Shown: positions 1 to 12,917, numbered from the stretch's first letter. The stretch is DNA of 60,000 nucleotides from Nematostella vectensis (GCF_932526225.1 NC_064046.1:12179719-12239718), one strand, 5' to 3'. The notes: generated by a model not told the origin, from the letters alone. Numbers and translations are program-made.

Positions 1-575
1 AGCAAATACTAGGTTGCTAGCCATTGGAATGGATGAAAATATCTCAGTTTTACCTTCGCACTTTAATACCTTAGAGTAGCCTAGAGTCACAAAGGATGGG
101 CTGACGTTTATTTTAAAAGCGTGTGACTTGTTATTAGTTTTTGAAAGATTGCAAATTCTAATTATTGTGTATATTAGTGTATATAAATAAATGTTTCCCA
201 GTCCTAGGCACTGAGCTATTCAAGTATGGTTGTTATAAGTAGATGGTATTATTTCAAGCTGTAAAATTATCTACTTGTCATCTCACTAAATTGCGCTCCA
301 CCTCTTGCAAATCTAAATGGCGTTTACCGAAGTGAGTCTCATTTTTCATGTCAAAAATGTCATTTATTTAGTAGAGCCTCGAGCAAAATCGCACGACACG
401 TAACTGGTTGCCATAGTGATATGTCAAAACCACACGTTTTCTCTATAACAGACGTGCCAATGTTATAGAAGTCAGAATAGAAGCTCTTATCGCAATTCAG
501 CTATCTTCCTTTCCAATTAAAGCACATCGTGGTCGAAATTGCTTTGTAAACAACTTGGCGTAAATCGAAACAACC
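1..575. other. Gene-free AT-rich DNA
   Basis: I see no convincing coding exon, RNA gene or repeat structure here. Reading frames are short and look random. Confidence 0.5.
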
Positions 576-775
576 ATACGCGTGCGTAACCTTGGGCTCA
601 GCATAGAAGGCGTGCACTACGGTTTGTTATACATCTATGCATGCGTTTATCCAGAGGTTGAGCGCAGAAAGCGTGCACTACGGTCTGTTATACACCTATG
701 CATGCGCGTAGCCTGGGGTTGAGCGCAGAGGGCGTGCACTACGGTCTGTTATACACATGCATACGCGTAGCCCTT
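576..775. repeat. 61-bp tandem repeat, three copies
   Basis: The motif GCGTGCACTACGGT recurs at about 610, 671 and 732, each time followed by TTATACA and a TATGCATGCG-like block. The copies are imperfect. No gene is associated with them; a 65-residue frame across the copies is incidental. Confidence 0.75.
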
Positions 776-2757
776 CTCATGGTCGCTATGGGCGTTAACA
801 GGTTATCAAAGGTGCCCTTATGTGAGAACAGGACGCCCCTTGGTCATCTTAAAGCCCCGCGCAAAACACCTAACACTGCTGCCCAAGCAATTTAGCGGTG
901 TTAGCTCCCATGTTGGGAAGTGCTGTGAACTAGCTCGCCAACACTGCCTTTGTCTTTGTGATTAGCGGTGCGAAGCGGCGCCAGATATAATGGCTGGTGT
1001 TGGCTCTGTTTACACGAGACATAGAGGCTCGTTTACACTAACACAGATTCGTTTGAATCCGTATACGTTTGAATCCGTGTTAGTGTGGACGACCCCTTAG
1101 ACGCTCGCTTACACTATTTTTGCCGTGCCACATGACCTTCGATATTTGCGGCGATTTAGCTTCGACACGAAAAGACTGCTTTAGTGAAAAAACCGACAAT
1201 TTCACTGCAAAATAATTCAAGCCGCGTCTTTTTACAATGTTTCTGCTTATCCTACTTGAGGATTAAAAAGGACGGGTTTTAGAAATCTATTCAGGTTCAT
1301 GCATAAAGGCATTGATTTGATCTAAAGGTTCGAACACTCGAATTGCCAGCGATTTGCAATATAGATTTGAGAAACGCCGCAGGCTGTAACTTTTGTAGTG
1401 CGACTGATATTGCTGTTGTGAACGTGGGCCTTAACAATCTCTCTATCTCTATCTAATCTTTAAATCGTTAATTGGCGATTGACTTAAACGCCTTATAATA
1501 GGAATGTTCACTGAAATATATCAAAGCTATAGAACATTTGGTTATCCTTTTTTCTTTGTACCACGCTATTACCTAACTTGTATTTATCAGTATGGGATTT
1601 AAGCTATATATTGCATATAGGGTAAGATCTAGTATTAACTCTAAGAATGAAAGAGTCAGTCAATTAATAACCTTATATAATAAACTCAGGCGTTCGATGT
1701 GCTGATGCAGGATTTCTGTTTACCAATTCTGCCTTTATATTGTTTTAACTATCGCTGAAACCTTGTCTAGGCTATTTTTTTTTCTTTATTGCCATGGTAC
1801 GGGTGAGATTGAATTATGCGTGTTAAAATTCTCCCTCTTATGAAATGCCTTTTGCTATGACACGGAATACATTTGCACATCCTTTTGGTACAATACTGTT
1901 TTTCTTAGAGCTAGTATCCCAGTAGGAGGCGCCTCCGTCTTTTCTCTTTGGAACAGGAACCGCGTCGACATTCATTTTGTACTGAAGAAATTACTGCATT
2001 AGTCCTCTTGTAGTGCTCTTGTTGTAGTCTGTAGAAGATCAGTTACAGGATATATCTTTGAAGTAGAACGTGACATATAGATTGCAGTATGCTTTACTTT
2101 AAGGTATTATATAATTTAAAGATAATTCGCTTTTACAATCATAAAAAGTTACGTAACTCGCGTGCGCGTGTCATAGGTGCGTCACAGGTCACAGGTGCGC
2201 AAAGATATCGCCTTAGAAATGTTTATATTCAGCCATTCTTCAATACACTTTACCCTTGTTCCGCGAACGTCTCTCGCTTGAGCAGGCTTGCTGGCCACTA
2301 AACAGAGAGACTTTTGAGGCTCTTTTTTTATAAGAACCTTTTTCATGAGAATTTCGAAAAATTCATGCTAAGAGCATGTCGAAGCTCAGACAAGCAGTAA
2401 AATATTGTTGTATTAGTCTGATGCGTCTTGAAATGCATAATCAAATTGTGTTCATAATACCTTAAATATTATTACTATTGACCATTTTGTGTAATTCTTT
2501 TCCTAATAATTCATTAGGTATTATACCCTTATATACACTAAAATTTAAGTTAAGAACATATTCAGCCTTGACCCCCAAAATAAGAACGGCCCAGTCTCAA
2601 CTGAAAATTATTTAAATCGACTTAGCTTAAAATTGTTCGGTGTTTATCAGGTTCCAATAAAGAATCTAGAGCTAAAGGTGCTGCCTTTTTGTATAAAGGC
2701 AATATATAATTCAAGTGTACGTAAAACGATTTATATTCGCCATTCCTACGTTGTGCG
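776..2757. other. Gene-free stretch
   Basis: About 2 kb without a recognisable exon on either strand. The longest frame (70 codons near 2,089) has no recognisable family features and no supporting splice structure. I see no repeat structure. Confidence 0.45.
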
Positions 2758-2996
2758 AGGGATTGGGTCGAGTTGATGAGCGAACATCATGCTGGGAGGC
2801 AATACAACATGGCGTCGAACGGTGCGAATGTTTTTGATATTTTGAGTATGACTAACAAAGATATTCCGGGGGACAGAGTTGCCAAAACCTAGCATTTTCT
2901 AGCTCTCAGTATCACATCATGTCTATGACGCCATGTTGAATTGTGTAAAAATCGTCTCAACATGCTGCTCGCTTATCAACTCGACCCAATACCCCG
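2758..2996. mobile_element. MITE-like inverted-repeat element, about 240 bp
   Basis: The left arm contains GATTGGGTCGAGTTGATGAG (near 2,761) and the right arm its reverse complement with few changes (near 2,960-2,990). The arms are roughly 40 bp and enclose about 160 bp without a long reading frame. This is the form of a non-autonomous DNA transposon; the superfamily is not determined. Confidence 0.65.
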
Positions 2997-3455
2997 CATT
3001 TCGTGGTCGTATAGCAAACCAGCGAGATAACGTCATGTGACCTATCTGCCGTTAAATTATTATTTTCGTGCATTTCGTGGCGGTAAAGCGAGACCCTGCA
3101 ATTTTCAAAAGTTGTTCTGAGATAACAGCTCTCAGTTCTCTCTGTTGCACATTATTGGTGTTTTTTTTTTTCAAATTGCATCCGTGCTGAATAGTTATCA
3201 AGGGTTTTTCAAGTAAACCCGACTTGTTTAATGCTTCATGTGTGAAAAATCATCCTGAAGTTGTGTGTACCTGATGACTTTTTCACAGTTTCATCTCTCT
3301 CATGGAAGTTGGTACGAAGTCTGCATTTAGCTGCGGGCTTCAATAGTGCCATTCCAGACAAAGGCTATTTTTAGAACAACCAGTTATTTTTAGATACGCC
3401 TCTGATTGGTTAGCGCTCACGTTTCCTAGAAACATGAGTCTTTACGCGCGATCAC
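2997..3455. other. Gene-free stretch
   Basis: Nothing beyond short homopolymer runs is visible. Confidence 0.4.
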
Positions 3456-3547
3456 ATCTAGTCCAGACCTGGTACTCTCTTTGCGCTCGACATTCTGGCT
3501 CGAGCGAGAATGAGGAGCGCAAAAAGAGTCCCAGGTCTGGACTAGAT
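3456..3547. repeat. Foldback hairpin, 33-bp arms
   Basis: The left arm at 3,456-3,488 (begins ATCTAGTCCAGACCTGG) is complementary to the right arm at 3,515-3,547 (ends CCAGGTCTGGACTAGAT) with one or two mismatches and a 26-base loop. It is either a small foldback transposon or a precursor-like hairpin; the sequence alone cannot separate these. Confidence 0.65.
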
Positions 3548-4844
3548 CACATCTTGAGCGATGTGAACCGGCAAATGATGTTATGGAAATCTTTTTGACC
3601 GAAAACCATCCTTTTTTACAAACGCTGTGAAAATTATCTTCCATAGAGTACGCTGGATCCAATAAACCGTTTCTGGGAAATTGAAATGCATAGAGTGCGT
3701 GATTTTAGGCAACTTCCCCAGTAAAAGTTTTCACGGCTGATTCGCAAATTATAAAACAACAATCAAACATAAATCTGTGTTTACAAAACACAATTCTCTT
3801 CCAATTCCCTTTTAATGAAAAGATACATCCAGAACTATATTCACACCGATATTGTGGTTATTAAGACAGGTATTTCACAAATAAAAGATTTCAAGTCTCC
3901 ATAATGAAGTAAATCTTATTTCGGTGACAAGGGGTTCTTGTTTGACATGATTTCTGAACATTTGCGTGAAGAATTGAAGTTCATTCATCTAAAAATGTTG
4001 TAAATCAAAGAAAAAGAAAGGCCTTCTTGTATTAAAATACATAACATAGACTGAGAAGAGAAAAATAACTTTTTAGGAGTCCGCCTGATATGCATCTTGA
4101 ATGAACTCCAAATTCGCCGTCTCCCCGACGTCTTCCAGCTCAATTATTTATATAACATTTAGATAACTTAACATTAGATAACTGAACAGATACCAGGACA
4201 CCACCCTACGAGTAGCATTGTAATCATGAGCTATGAGAAGCAGCTAAAAGGATAAAAACAGGTAGTGAACGAAGTCAAGAAGTGCAAAGGAGAAAAAATT
4301 GTGAAAATGTACTAGCTCGCGAGGTGCAAATAACCAAATATGGCGCGATGAACCATATATGGATTGCTCGCGCAATCTAAAAATAGCTTTCATGGACGGC
4401 ATCATGGGCCACGGGGATTCGTTCTCTTATATCATGGTCTCTTGTCCGGACATAAAATTTTACCACATAGCGTGGAAGGTATAACTCGCTATTCCAGGAA
4501 TAAGTCGAGCAAAAAAGACACAAAACTACTGCTTAAATCATCGTTTTACTATTTTTTTTTCTTGATTGCCAAATAAGGTACAGGTATGTAAAAATTTTCC
4601 TCGACTCTTTTTAGAAACCGGCACGTGGTCTTTAATAATCATGTACATGTTTACAAGGACATCAACAAATATGCTACATACCAAACCTAGCTTTGTTTTA
4701 CTAACGCTTACTCGCTTATTCATCTAATAAGCCATGAAGCACTACGGACTACGCTACAATGATTCTCCGGGTTTAACCTTAATTTGAGTGTATACTAAAG
4801 CATCATTTTCCCCGAAACCCATCAAAGCGACAGAAAAAGGCGCC
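3548..4844. other. Gene-free stretch
   Basis: No credible exon, RNA gene or repeat was seen between the hairpin and the 78-bp array. Confidence 0.4.
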
Positions 4845-5784
4845 CCAAAATACAGCACGTGAAACAGCTCTTCTGATTGGCTGAGTCATGCAACCTCTTT
4901 TTCTTCTTGTCATTGGCTGAGACCAAAATACAGCACGTGAAACAGCTCTTCTGATTGGCTGAGTCATGCAACTTCTTTTCCTTCTTGTCATTGGCTGAGA
5001 CCAAAATACAGCACGTGAAACGGCTCTTCTGATTGGCTGAGTCATGCAACTTCTTTTCCTTCTTGTCATTGGCTGAGACCAAAATACAGCACGTGAAACA
5101 GCTCTTCTGATTGGCTGAGTCATGCAACTTCTTTTCCTTCTTGTCATTGGCTGAGACCAAAATACAGCACTTGAAACGGCTCTTCTGATTGGCTGAGTCA
5201 TGCAACTTCTTTTCCTTCTTGTCATTGGCTGAGACCAAAATACAGCACGTGAAACAGCTCTTCTGATTGGCTGAGTCATGCAACTTCTTTTCCTTCTTGT
5301 CATTGGCTGAGACCAAAATACAGCACGTGAAACGGCTCTTCTGATTGGCTGAGTCATGCAACTTCTTTTCCTTCTTGTCATTGGCTGAGACCAAAATACA
5401 GCACTTGAAACGGCTCTTCTGATTGGCTGAGTCATGCAACTTCTTTTCCTTCTTGTCATTGGCTGAGACCAAAATACAGCACGTGAAACAGCTCTTCTGA
5501 TTGGCTGAGTCATGCAACTTCTTTTCCTTCTTGTCATTGGCTGAGACCAAAATACAGCACGTGAAACGGCTCTTCTGATTGGCTGAGTCATGCAACTTCT
5601 TTTCCTTCTTGTCATTGGCTGAGACCAAAATACAGCACGTGAAACAGCTCTTCTGATTGGCTGAGTCATGCAACTTCTTTTCCTTCTTGTCATTGGCTGA
5701 GACCAAAATACAGCACTTGAAACGGCTCTTCTGATTGGCTGAGTCATGCAACTTCTTTACCTTCTTGTCATTGGCTGAGACCAA
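4845..5784. repeat. 78-bp minisatellite, 12 copies, rich in bZIP/E-box/CCAAT motifs
   Basis: The unit contains a CACGTG E-box (CACTTG in some copies), an inverted CCAAT box followed at once by an AP-1-type site (ATTGGCTGAGTCA), and a second inverted CCAAT box (CATTGGCTGAG). TGAGTCA occurs 12 times at exactly 78-base spacing from about 4,882 to 5,740. Copies are almost identical apart from a CAGCTC/CGGCTC switch and the E-box variant. Because 78 is divisible by 3, two long minus-strand frames (314 and 320 codons) stay open through the array; they are by-products, not genes. Confidence 0.9.
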
Positions 5785-6000
5785 ACTAAGCCTGCGATTC
5801 TAGTGATCAGTTTTGATTTTGCCCATCTAGAATAGGCAGGATAGCCGTAAATGCATTTGTAATTCTAATGATTTCATTTTTTTTAAGCTACTGCTCCAAA
5901 TTGTATTACGTGTAGAAGAAATTAAATGAAACAAAAAGCCTTTATATTTATAAAGGGACACAGGCAAGAAAAAAAAAAACGTTTAATGACTTACTTAAAA
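5785..6000. other. Spacer between array and TIR element
   Basis: AT-rich spacer with an A-run near 5,970. No feature was seen. Confidence 0.4.
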
Positions 6001-6960
6001 CAAGAGAGCATAAGATAAGAGAGGGACACTTTGGTATTACCCGTGCGCCATGTCGATTCCGAATCCGGAATCCCCCGCGGGTTGCGTGTTGTTTTGCAAA
6101 CTCGAAAGGAATGAAAAAAGATAATGTAAAATAACTCGGAAGAAAAAAACAAGTCTAACTTAAGTTACCAAGATTGGCAAATATACTCACAGAAAGCTAA
6201 ATCCCAGAATAGTTTGACTGTTTTGTTTGTCTGAGCGGCGAAGTCAAGTGAGAAAGAAAAAAACGGTGAGCGATAAAATGGCTGTGATACTGCGTTTGAT
6301 TCAAATCCCGACTCCAGTTTGTATAATAACAACATATAATAATAACAACATCAAAGAAGTACAGTAATATCTCCCTCTTTATTTTCTCACTTTTACAAAA
6401 GCTCAGATACTTCAGCTTGCTGGCTTTGATCATCACAAAAATGCATTCCCTCGCTACAAGGATAGTTTTATGAAATTTATTTTTCTTGGATTCCTTCTCT
6501 ATTCACAAAAATATTCACAAAAATCAATATTATATCTAATTTCTAACTTACAGATTTCTTTTGGCCATTAGGAAGATAATGTATGGTTGAGAAACCACGG
6601 AGAAGCAGCAAGTTAGAGCAAAAACGGTGATTGAAGCACGAGGTTTTCCGCTCTTGATTTTGAATAAAGTCTCGTTTTGGAAATCTTGCAATCCTCGAAG
6701 TACTACATCCCCTTAATAAACTGCAACTGCCCGTAGCCTTGATGCTAGAATGATGGTATTTGTGCAAAAAGGTTTTTTCGGTTTCATGTCACAAAATAGC
6801 GGCAAACAACAAGATGTCAATGCCAAAGCGCGGGGGTAGGGCGAGTAAAAATGCTCACGCGCAGTGGTGGGGTGGTGGTTACTAAAAATAGCCGGATTCG
6901 GAATCGACATGGCGCGCGGGTAATACCAAAATGTCCCTCTCTTATCTTATGCTCTCTTGC
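6001..6960. mobile_element. Non-autonomous DNA transposon with about 75-bp terminal inverted repeats
   Basis: The left end begins CAAGAGAGCATAAGATAAGA and continues through GGTATTACCCG and CCATGTCGATTCCGAATCCGG. The right end (about 6,889-6,960) is its reverse complement with few mismatches. TTAA lies just outside both ends (5,995-5,998 and 6,961-6,964), as expected for a piggyBac-type target site. The interior has no transposase-like frame, so the copy is non-autonomous. Confidence 0.75.
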
Positions 6961-6984
6961 TTAAAAGAAATGTACAACTAATAT

Positions 6985-7012
6985 GTACAACCCCCCCCCC
7001 CCCCCCCCCCCT
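6985..7012. repeat. Poly-C tract
   Basis: An uninterrupted C run of more than 20 bases, one of several long C or G homopolymers in this window (others near 18,577, 20,307, 21,318, 28,246, 47,264 and 52,759). Confidence 0.9.
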
Positions 7013-7086
7013 CAGCCAATCCTGGGTAATACGTACGCCTGTAAGGGTGAATTCACCCCGCTTGCCACAGGAAACCCAAAGCTACT

Positions 7087-9514
7087 GATAGTCCGGTCGC
7101 TTAGTGTTTCAATCTATACATAGCGGACAAAAGCACCAAACTTGGCATAAAGATAGCCAAGAGGATGCTAATTAATACTGAGACCGGTGCCCACCGGTAC
7201 CACTTGAGGATTTTGTGTAATAACGGAATAAAAATTTGAAAAAAGCGTCCATCACGGGCTCCCTGTGGTGAAATTTAAAATATCTTGTATTTCCAAAACA
7301 TTCCAAGGCGAAATATCTGATTGTTTTTTTTTAGGGGAAATATAACACTATTTGTTAATATTTCAAGATAAAACTGTCGTCGGCTGCATTAAAATGATTT
7401 ATTTAAGAGAAAACGTTTCCAAGCTAGACCCAATCCCCCTCACGGTTATCCAAGATGGCGGCTTATATTGGCACTGTATATGCTGTAAGTACATCAAAAA
7501 AATTGCGTATTTTAGGTAAAAAAAGCTCATTCTTTATATATCAAGGACATACAATGTCTATATCCTACTAAATATGAAATTTTGTCTTGATTTTAAATAT
7601 ATTTTTTCTAAATCTGCGATAATCTCAATTATCTGGTATTTTGACGTTGGCTAAATAAAAAGAGGTAGAGATGGATTTAATAAGAGGGGGCTTTGTAAGT
7701 GTCTGTCAACTAGACACCAAAGACCAATAAGATGCTTTAGATATGCCTCCTTAATAAAAGTTATTAGGTTGTGATTTTTTTCTTAAGAATATTAGAGGGT
7801 TTGGATGTTCTGCAGAATAAACATCTGTAGAAACTCTTTGTCGCGCAAATAGCGCAAAATGGCACAGGAATTGTCACAAATTTGCGGTATTAATGCTCGA
7901 AAGCATTAAAAAAAAGCTGACCAGCAGAGGCAATACGAAAAAAAACAGTGCTTATTGCTCCCTCCGTGTGCATCATAGTGATGAGGTTGAACGCATCGCA
8001 TGCTTTTAACAGGATAGCAACCAACCTCAAACGAATCGCCGCACCAATAGAGGACTATTTTATTATCCTAAACATGATTAATGATGACCTCAGGGATGGA
8101 AAGGGGCCGTGGAGCATAAGAAAAGGAAAGGCCTCCTGGAAGCGAGAGAGAATGATAAAAAAAGTATAGAGCTTTTGTCAGGCTTATTAAATATATTAAC
8201 AAAATATATAAGTGGAGACTGTTGAAAATGGTACGTTCCTTTTTCTGATGTCCGAGCTCCTCAATGTACATGAGACACGCTTGGGACAGAGTTTTAGAGG
8301 CTTTTCCTAAGGTGCTGATCAGTGATCGGCAGACCGTTATTGTAATAAAGGGGAGAAATTTATTCTGAAACAAACTGAAAGAGACTTTTCAGAATGATGC
8401 GCGTACGCTAGCGTGTGCCCAGGGTCCGCGGGGATTTCTTTTCCAAACAAAGGATTTTTCCTTTCTCAGGGATGTTTTCTTCGAGGTGCCAAAGAAAAGA
8501 CGGTGCTATAAACAAGTGTTCAAAAACTCTAGTGTTGACGATACTAGCGAGGACACGTTTAGCCCAAAACCTGACGTAAGCCAGAATTATTCTTTTATTT
8601 TAACGATCAGAAGGTTTTGAGCGCCATACCTGTAGACGCCAGCCACCGCTGCCGATCTATATTAGTTCGATATCCTTTTTTTTTTTTTACAAAATAAAAA
8701 CATAAATCATGGAATGTTATTAGCTAGGGTTTTCGGCTTCATACGACCGAGTGGTTGGAAGTCAAGGGCGTCTGCCGGCGCCCCCTATTTGACCCATAAC
8801 TAGCATGGGGTAGAGCGAGGCTCTCGCCTCGGAAACAATTGTGATACTTTGATTTTAAAATAACATAGGGCCGTAACAAAAGGATAAACAAATGATCCGA
8901 GTTGTCATGGTATAATTTATCAATGCACAATAGGCTATGAAAAATCTCCCTCATCGGTAGCATATTTTTTCCTGCTGACGGGCCTATTAATTACAGCCGC
9001 GCTGGTTGAATTAAGCTCTTTATCCCTTAATATAATACTTAGAGAACTCATTGAAAGAAAATTTCTGGGAAAATTCATGTGCACCACCTATTTGTGCTTA
9101 TTTGATGAATACAAATCAGTCACATTTGCATGTTAGGGATGTAAATAGAGCCGCTTGGGGCCTGGGTTCCAGTAGGTTTTCCTTCTTCTTCAAATGTAGC
9201 TTTTTATAGCTATCTATATGTTTCTTGGCACGGAATTCGATAGAATACAGCTGAAATGATAGAAATCGTTTTCAAATATGTGCATTTTGATCTTTTGTGT
9301 GTCTTGAAAAGGTATGAAAATCTTACCACACCAGATTTCTAAAAAAAAAATAATTGCTCTTTATTTATGGATCCGCAAATGGTACCGGTGGGCACCGGTC
9401 TCAATATTGCTTACCATTCTCTAGGCTATATTTATACCAAGTTTGGTGCTTTTGTCCGCTGTGTATAGATTGAGCTCTTTTTGTGCGCTAAGCCACCCGA
9501 CTATGACATCCCCG
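7087..9514. mobile_element. 2.4-kb element with about 115-130 bp terminal inverted repeats
   Basis: The left arm (about 7,087-7,203) carries GCGGACAAAAGCACCAAACT and ACCGGTGCCCACCGGTACCA. The right arm (about 9,378-9,513) is its inverse, ending in CTAAGCCACCCGACTATG. Arm divergence of roughly 15% suggests age. Inside are an ATG followed after ten codons by a GTAAGT (7,455-7,490) and a possible exon at 8,470-8,575. No known transposase is recognisable. Two separate inverted insertions of one repeat family is an alternative reading. Confidence 0.6.
8470..8575 (+). CDS. Possible orphan exon inside the 2.4-kb element
   Basis: A pyrimidine-rich tract ending CTTTCTCAG is followed by an open 35-codon frame (reads DVFFEVPKKRRCYKQVF at its start and ends FSPKPD) and a strong donor, GAC|GTAAGC. 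Composition is protein-like, with a basic patch and an acidic/serine tail. I recognise no family. It may be a remnant of the element's own spliced gene or chance; flanking exons were not identified. Confidence 0.25.
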
Positions 9515-12500
9515 GACTAGGGTACCAATTTCCTTCTCCTTAGCAAAGCTGCAAGTGGACGTGAAATACACCGATTTCTGATAACGCTATTTTTTTTCTT
9601 GGTCATAAAATAAAAATCCTTTTACCATAATCTATTATTTTTGCCCTTTTTTTTTACTTGTGTCCTTGTATTAACAAAGTTGACTAAATGCAATAATCAT
9701 AAAGACATTTTTTATAATATTTGTTTCTTTTTTGGTGGCTTTAATGGTTATATTTTAGTAAAAAAAAAGTCATGTTGTGAAAAAAGGGTGATATATTCAT
9801 TTAGAGGCTCTGATAAAATGTAGACAGTAATTAAAATAAGAACAAGGTCTGCAAAAGGTCATTATTCCCTTATAGTCTTTAAGGTAGTTGATTTAGTGAA
9901 ATTAATGTTGCCTTTAAAAAGTAGTATGGAAGAGTTCACATACGTAGGCATTTATTATAGGCAAATACCTAAACACATGAAAAATGGAAATATTTAAAAA
10001 AATGTCCATTGTAAAAAGTAAATTATTATGAAAACTCAACTCGAGAAATACGTAAGCGGAAGGATTGAAGATGATTTGTGTGAATTCTGGAGAATGTAAC
10101 TGGATTAGTGAAATTATTTGATTGGAACGGACACCTGCGCTCTAAAAAGAGACGAGGACAAAACAGCGAAAATATGCGGTTATTGTTTAAGGCTTTACTA
10201 TTATTTGTTTAATTGTCACTCTTTTGTTGCTCTTTAAAAAATACACGGCAACAAAATAAAATGTGATAACCAATTTTAGCTGGCTTAAAAATGTCGAAGA
10301 GTAGAAATTCAGAAAAGACGACACATTAAAATGAGCCACTGACTTTGCCTAAACAACACCGTTAATGGTCTATACACCGATGATAAAAATTATAGAAATT
10401 ATATTTCCCACAAAGACAGGGTTTTCGGGTTAACTTAGAATAGAGTTTTATTGTGACACTTTCCAAATGATGATTTATCCTCTTACTGTATTGCTTTTAA
10501 ACATACCATTTCTTGAAGTTAAATTACAAAATATTAAATGTAGAAATTGTTCTCAGCATGGGGCTCTTAATCTTCACAAACCTAGTGACCGTGATAACCA
10601 ATCTATCTCAAACATTACTTTGCTCAAGATAACTTTTTTTTGCTCTGAATTTTTATGCCTCTCCGCGAGCATATTATTCCCTGTTTGCATCTAGGAGTCT
10701 CCATAAAGTCTCCGAAGAACGTTTCGGATAAACGGAGGCGCCTTAAAGTTCAGAATTCCCTAATCACGTTATCGTACTCTGAGGGCAAATTTCATTCTAG
10801 AATAAAGAAATGATCACTTACTTCTTAGAGGTGAGGAAGGAAGGGCTGTCCAGCCGCGCCTTCGTTCGATTCTTTTGTCTACCTGTGAATTGAGCACATT
10901 GTCGCAAAAAAGTCGCTTTATTAGTATGGAATGTAAGTTTTCTTCATAAGTTCCGTTTGCGCAAATTACGGTATTCAGCTACAATATTGATCAATTAAAT
11001 GGCATTACTTTTTAAACCCACGTCTAATTTTAATCGTTCAAATAAATAAGTTTAAAAATCTAACAATTGACGAACGTAAGCGCATTATTTCAAGGTGAAA
11101 ATGATTGTTTGCCACATCGGATGTAAGGAATATCGCAGCCAGCAATTTATTTTTGAAAATTAGTGTCGTTGTCTTTCTACAGTTGTCAAGGGTGTTTTTG
11201 CCGTTTATCAGATTTTCCCTGTTGCCCTTTTCCATTCAAAGGGCTTGTAGTTCAAGGAAAAACAGCACAGCAAATAGACATAACTGTTCCATTTTTTTCT
11301 TGGATATATTTTTGCCGAGCTCGATTTAGACATGTTGAGCAAAGCTAAATAAAAATAGTCCTCTTATTAGATCTAAGCTCGTAGAAATGTCATATTTACA
11401 ATTTTAAAACGGAAACTTTATGATAACAAATCTGTAAATCCTCCAGAAAAAGAAGTCAGGGCAATGTTTGTGCGGCACGAGATATTGACTACTCCACTAA
11501 AACTGTCGACAGCTCAATTTGTATTCTTCCATTTATTTGTCAACACTTTTTTAATCCAATGTTTGTGCTAGATAGTCCTTTTCTAATCATATTTAAGAAA
11601 TTTGTTAAAACAGGCGTGCAAAATAGACTAAATTCTGTTAACAAAATGGACATGTTCTTTTTCTCAAAACGAGACCTTTCCCAATAGCATTCTAAATTCC
11701 AATCATTTCTTTATACAGGTTGATTATTTGATATTTTAGAAGCGTAAAGCAAAAGACACGAGATCCTAATTATGATAAAATGGTCTTTATTATTTTGACG
11801 TCTCTCTTATTTTTCTATTACTGGAAATTAAGATTCCGTTCAACAATTTTATCTGTAAGTCCGAATTAAATGCCGTCGGGAAAATTCCAATTCGCGATAT
11901 TCGCCAAATTTCCCTAGATCGCGTGTCTAATGTTATAGTTATAATTCAAGTACAGCAGTGATTTAGCCAAAACAACGGATTTCTTCCTAGCTTGATATCT
12001 TCTGCTAATGTCATATGTTTTCTAATTTTGAAAAAAAAAGGACAGACTTGTAAGAGTTTTATTTCGTATCCAAGATATTTCATATTTTGTTCTGATAAGT
12101 AATTTGGGCATTTTAAGGCCAACAAATCCATCTTGTGTATTATTCACAATTTATATGAAATATTTTCATTTTTCTAGTAACACAATTTGTAGTAGATCAC
12201 CTTGGAAAAGTCAGCGTTGGTTTAATTTTATTTACTTTATTGCTCCTGGGGCATGTAATTCAAAGAAAGATTACACTGGCAATGGGATGATATCTATTGT
12301 TGTAGGAGGGTAAACATTAGGGCAGATAAGAGCTCCATCGTAATTAAAAATCCCATGGTGTACACCGTTTGCTGCTTTTACTTCTTGCGGCATACTTTTA
12401 CAAGATCGAGTGAAGATAATAAGAAATGAACGCTGAGTTTGAAACGCTGCCCAAAATCTAAATCACCCAGGAAGCAGTCTTAGAAATACTCTATTATTTG

Positions 12501-12817
12501 CAATTAAACTTTCATCAATTGTAATTCTCTTAGTTACTGAACAAATTTAGTGTAGTGTTAAAAACAAATAAGTGTAAATTGAACAGTGAGGCATGATAAT
12601 TGATCAGAGTCGTATTATTGGGTTCAATAACTGGGGAATTATCATGAAGGATTCAGGGAAAGGTTCACGGGAAACTAGTGTTCCATTCTATTGCGAGATT
12701 CAGCGAGATAAGAGGAGGCGGTGATTACGGACACATTTATTCTTCTTTAATTTGATCTTTTGATCGGAAAAAAGGAAGTACGAAAGCTAGCGGTCTCATT
12801 AAGGGTCCCGGCCACGG
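9515..12817. other. Gene-free AT-rich stretch
   Basis: About 3.3 kb with many A/T runs and only short frames (up to 75 codons), none with supporting splice sites or recognisable motifs. It lies directly upstream of the peptide gene promoter and could hold its regulatory sequence, but I see no specific site. Confidence 0.4.
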
Positions 12818-12825
12818 TATAAAAA
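12818..12825 (+). promoter_or_regulatory. TATA box of the secreted-peptide gene
   Basis: TATAAAAA lies about 100 bases before the first ATG, in a locally GC-richer context. Transcription would start about 30 bases on, near 12,848, giving a 5' UTR of about 70 bases. Confidence 0.65.
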
Positions 12826-12917
12826 GGGTCGTCGAATCGTTGAGAGCCACACTTGACGAAGAATCTCTTAAGAACAACATCTCTCCCAAGCGAAGAGTCA
12901 ATACCTTCAACTTCACC

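Noticed and set aside
4803-5784. Two overlapping minus-strand frames of 314 and 320 codons
   Set aside because: Both are products of the 78-bp repeat (26 codons per unit) with no unique domain.
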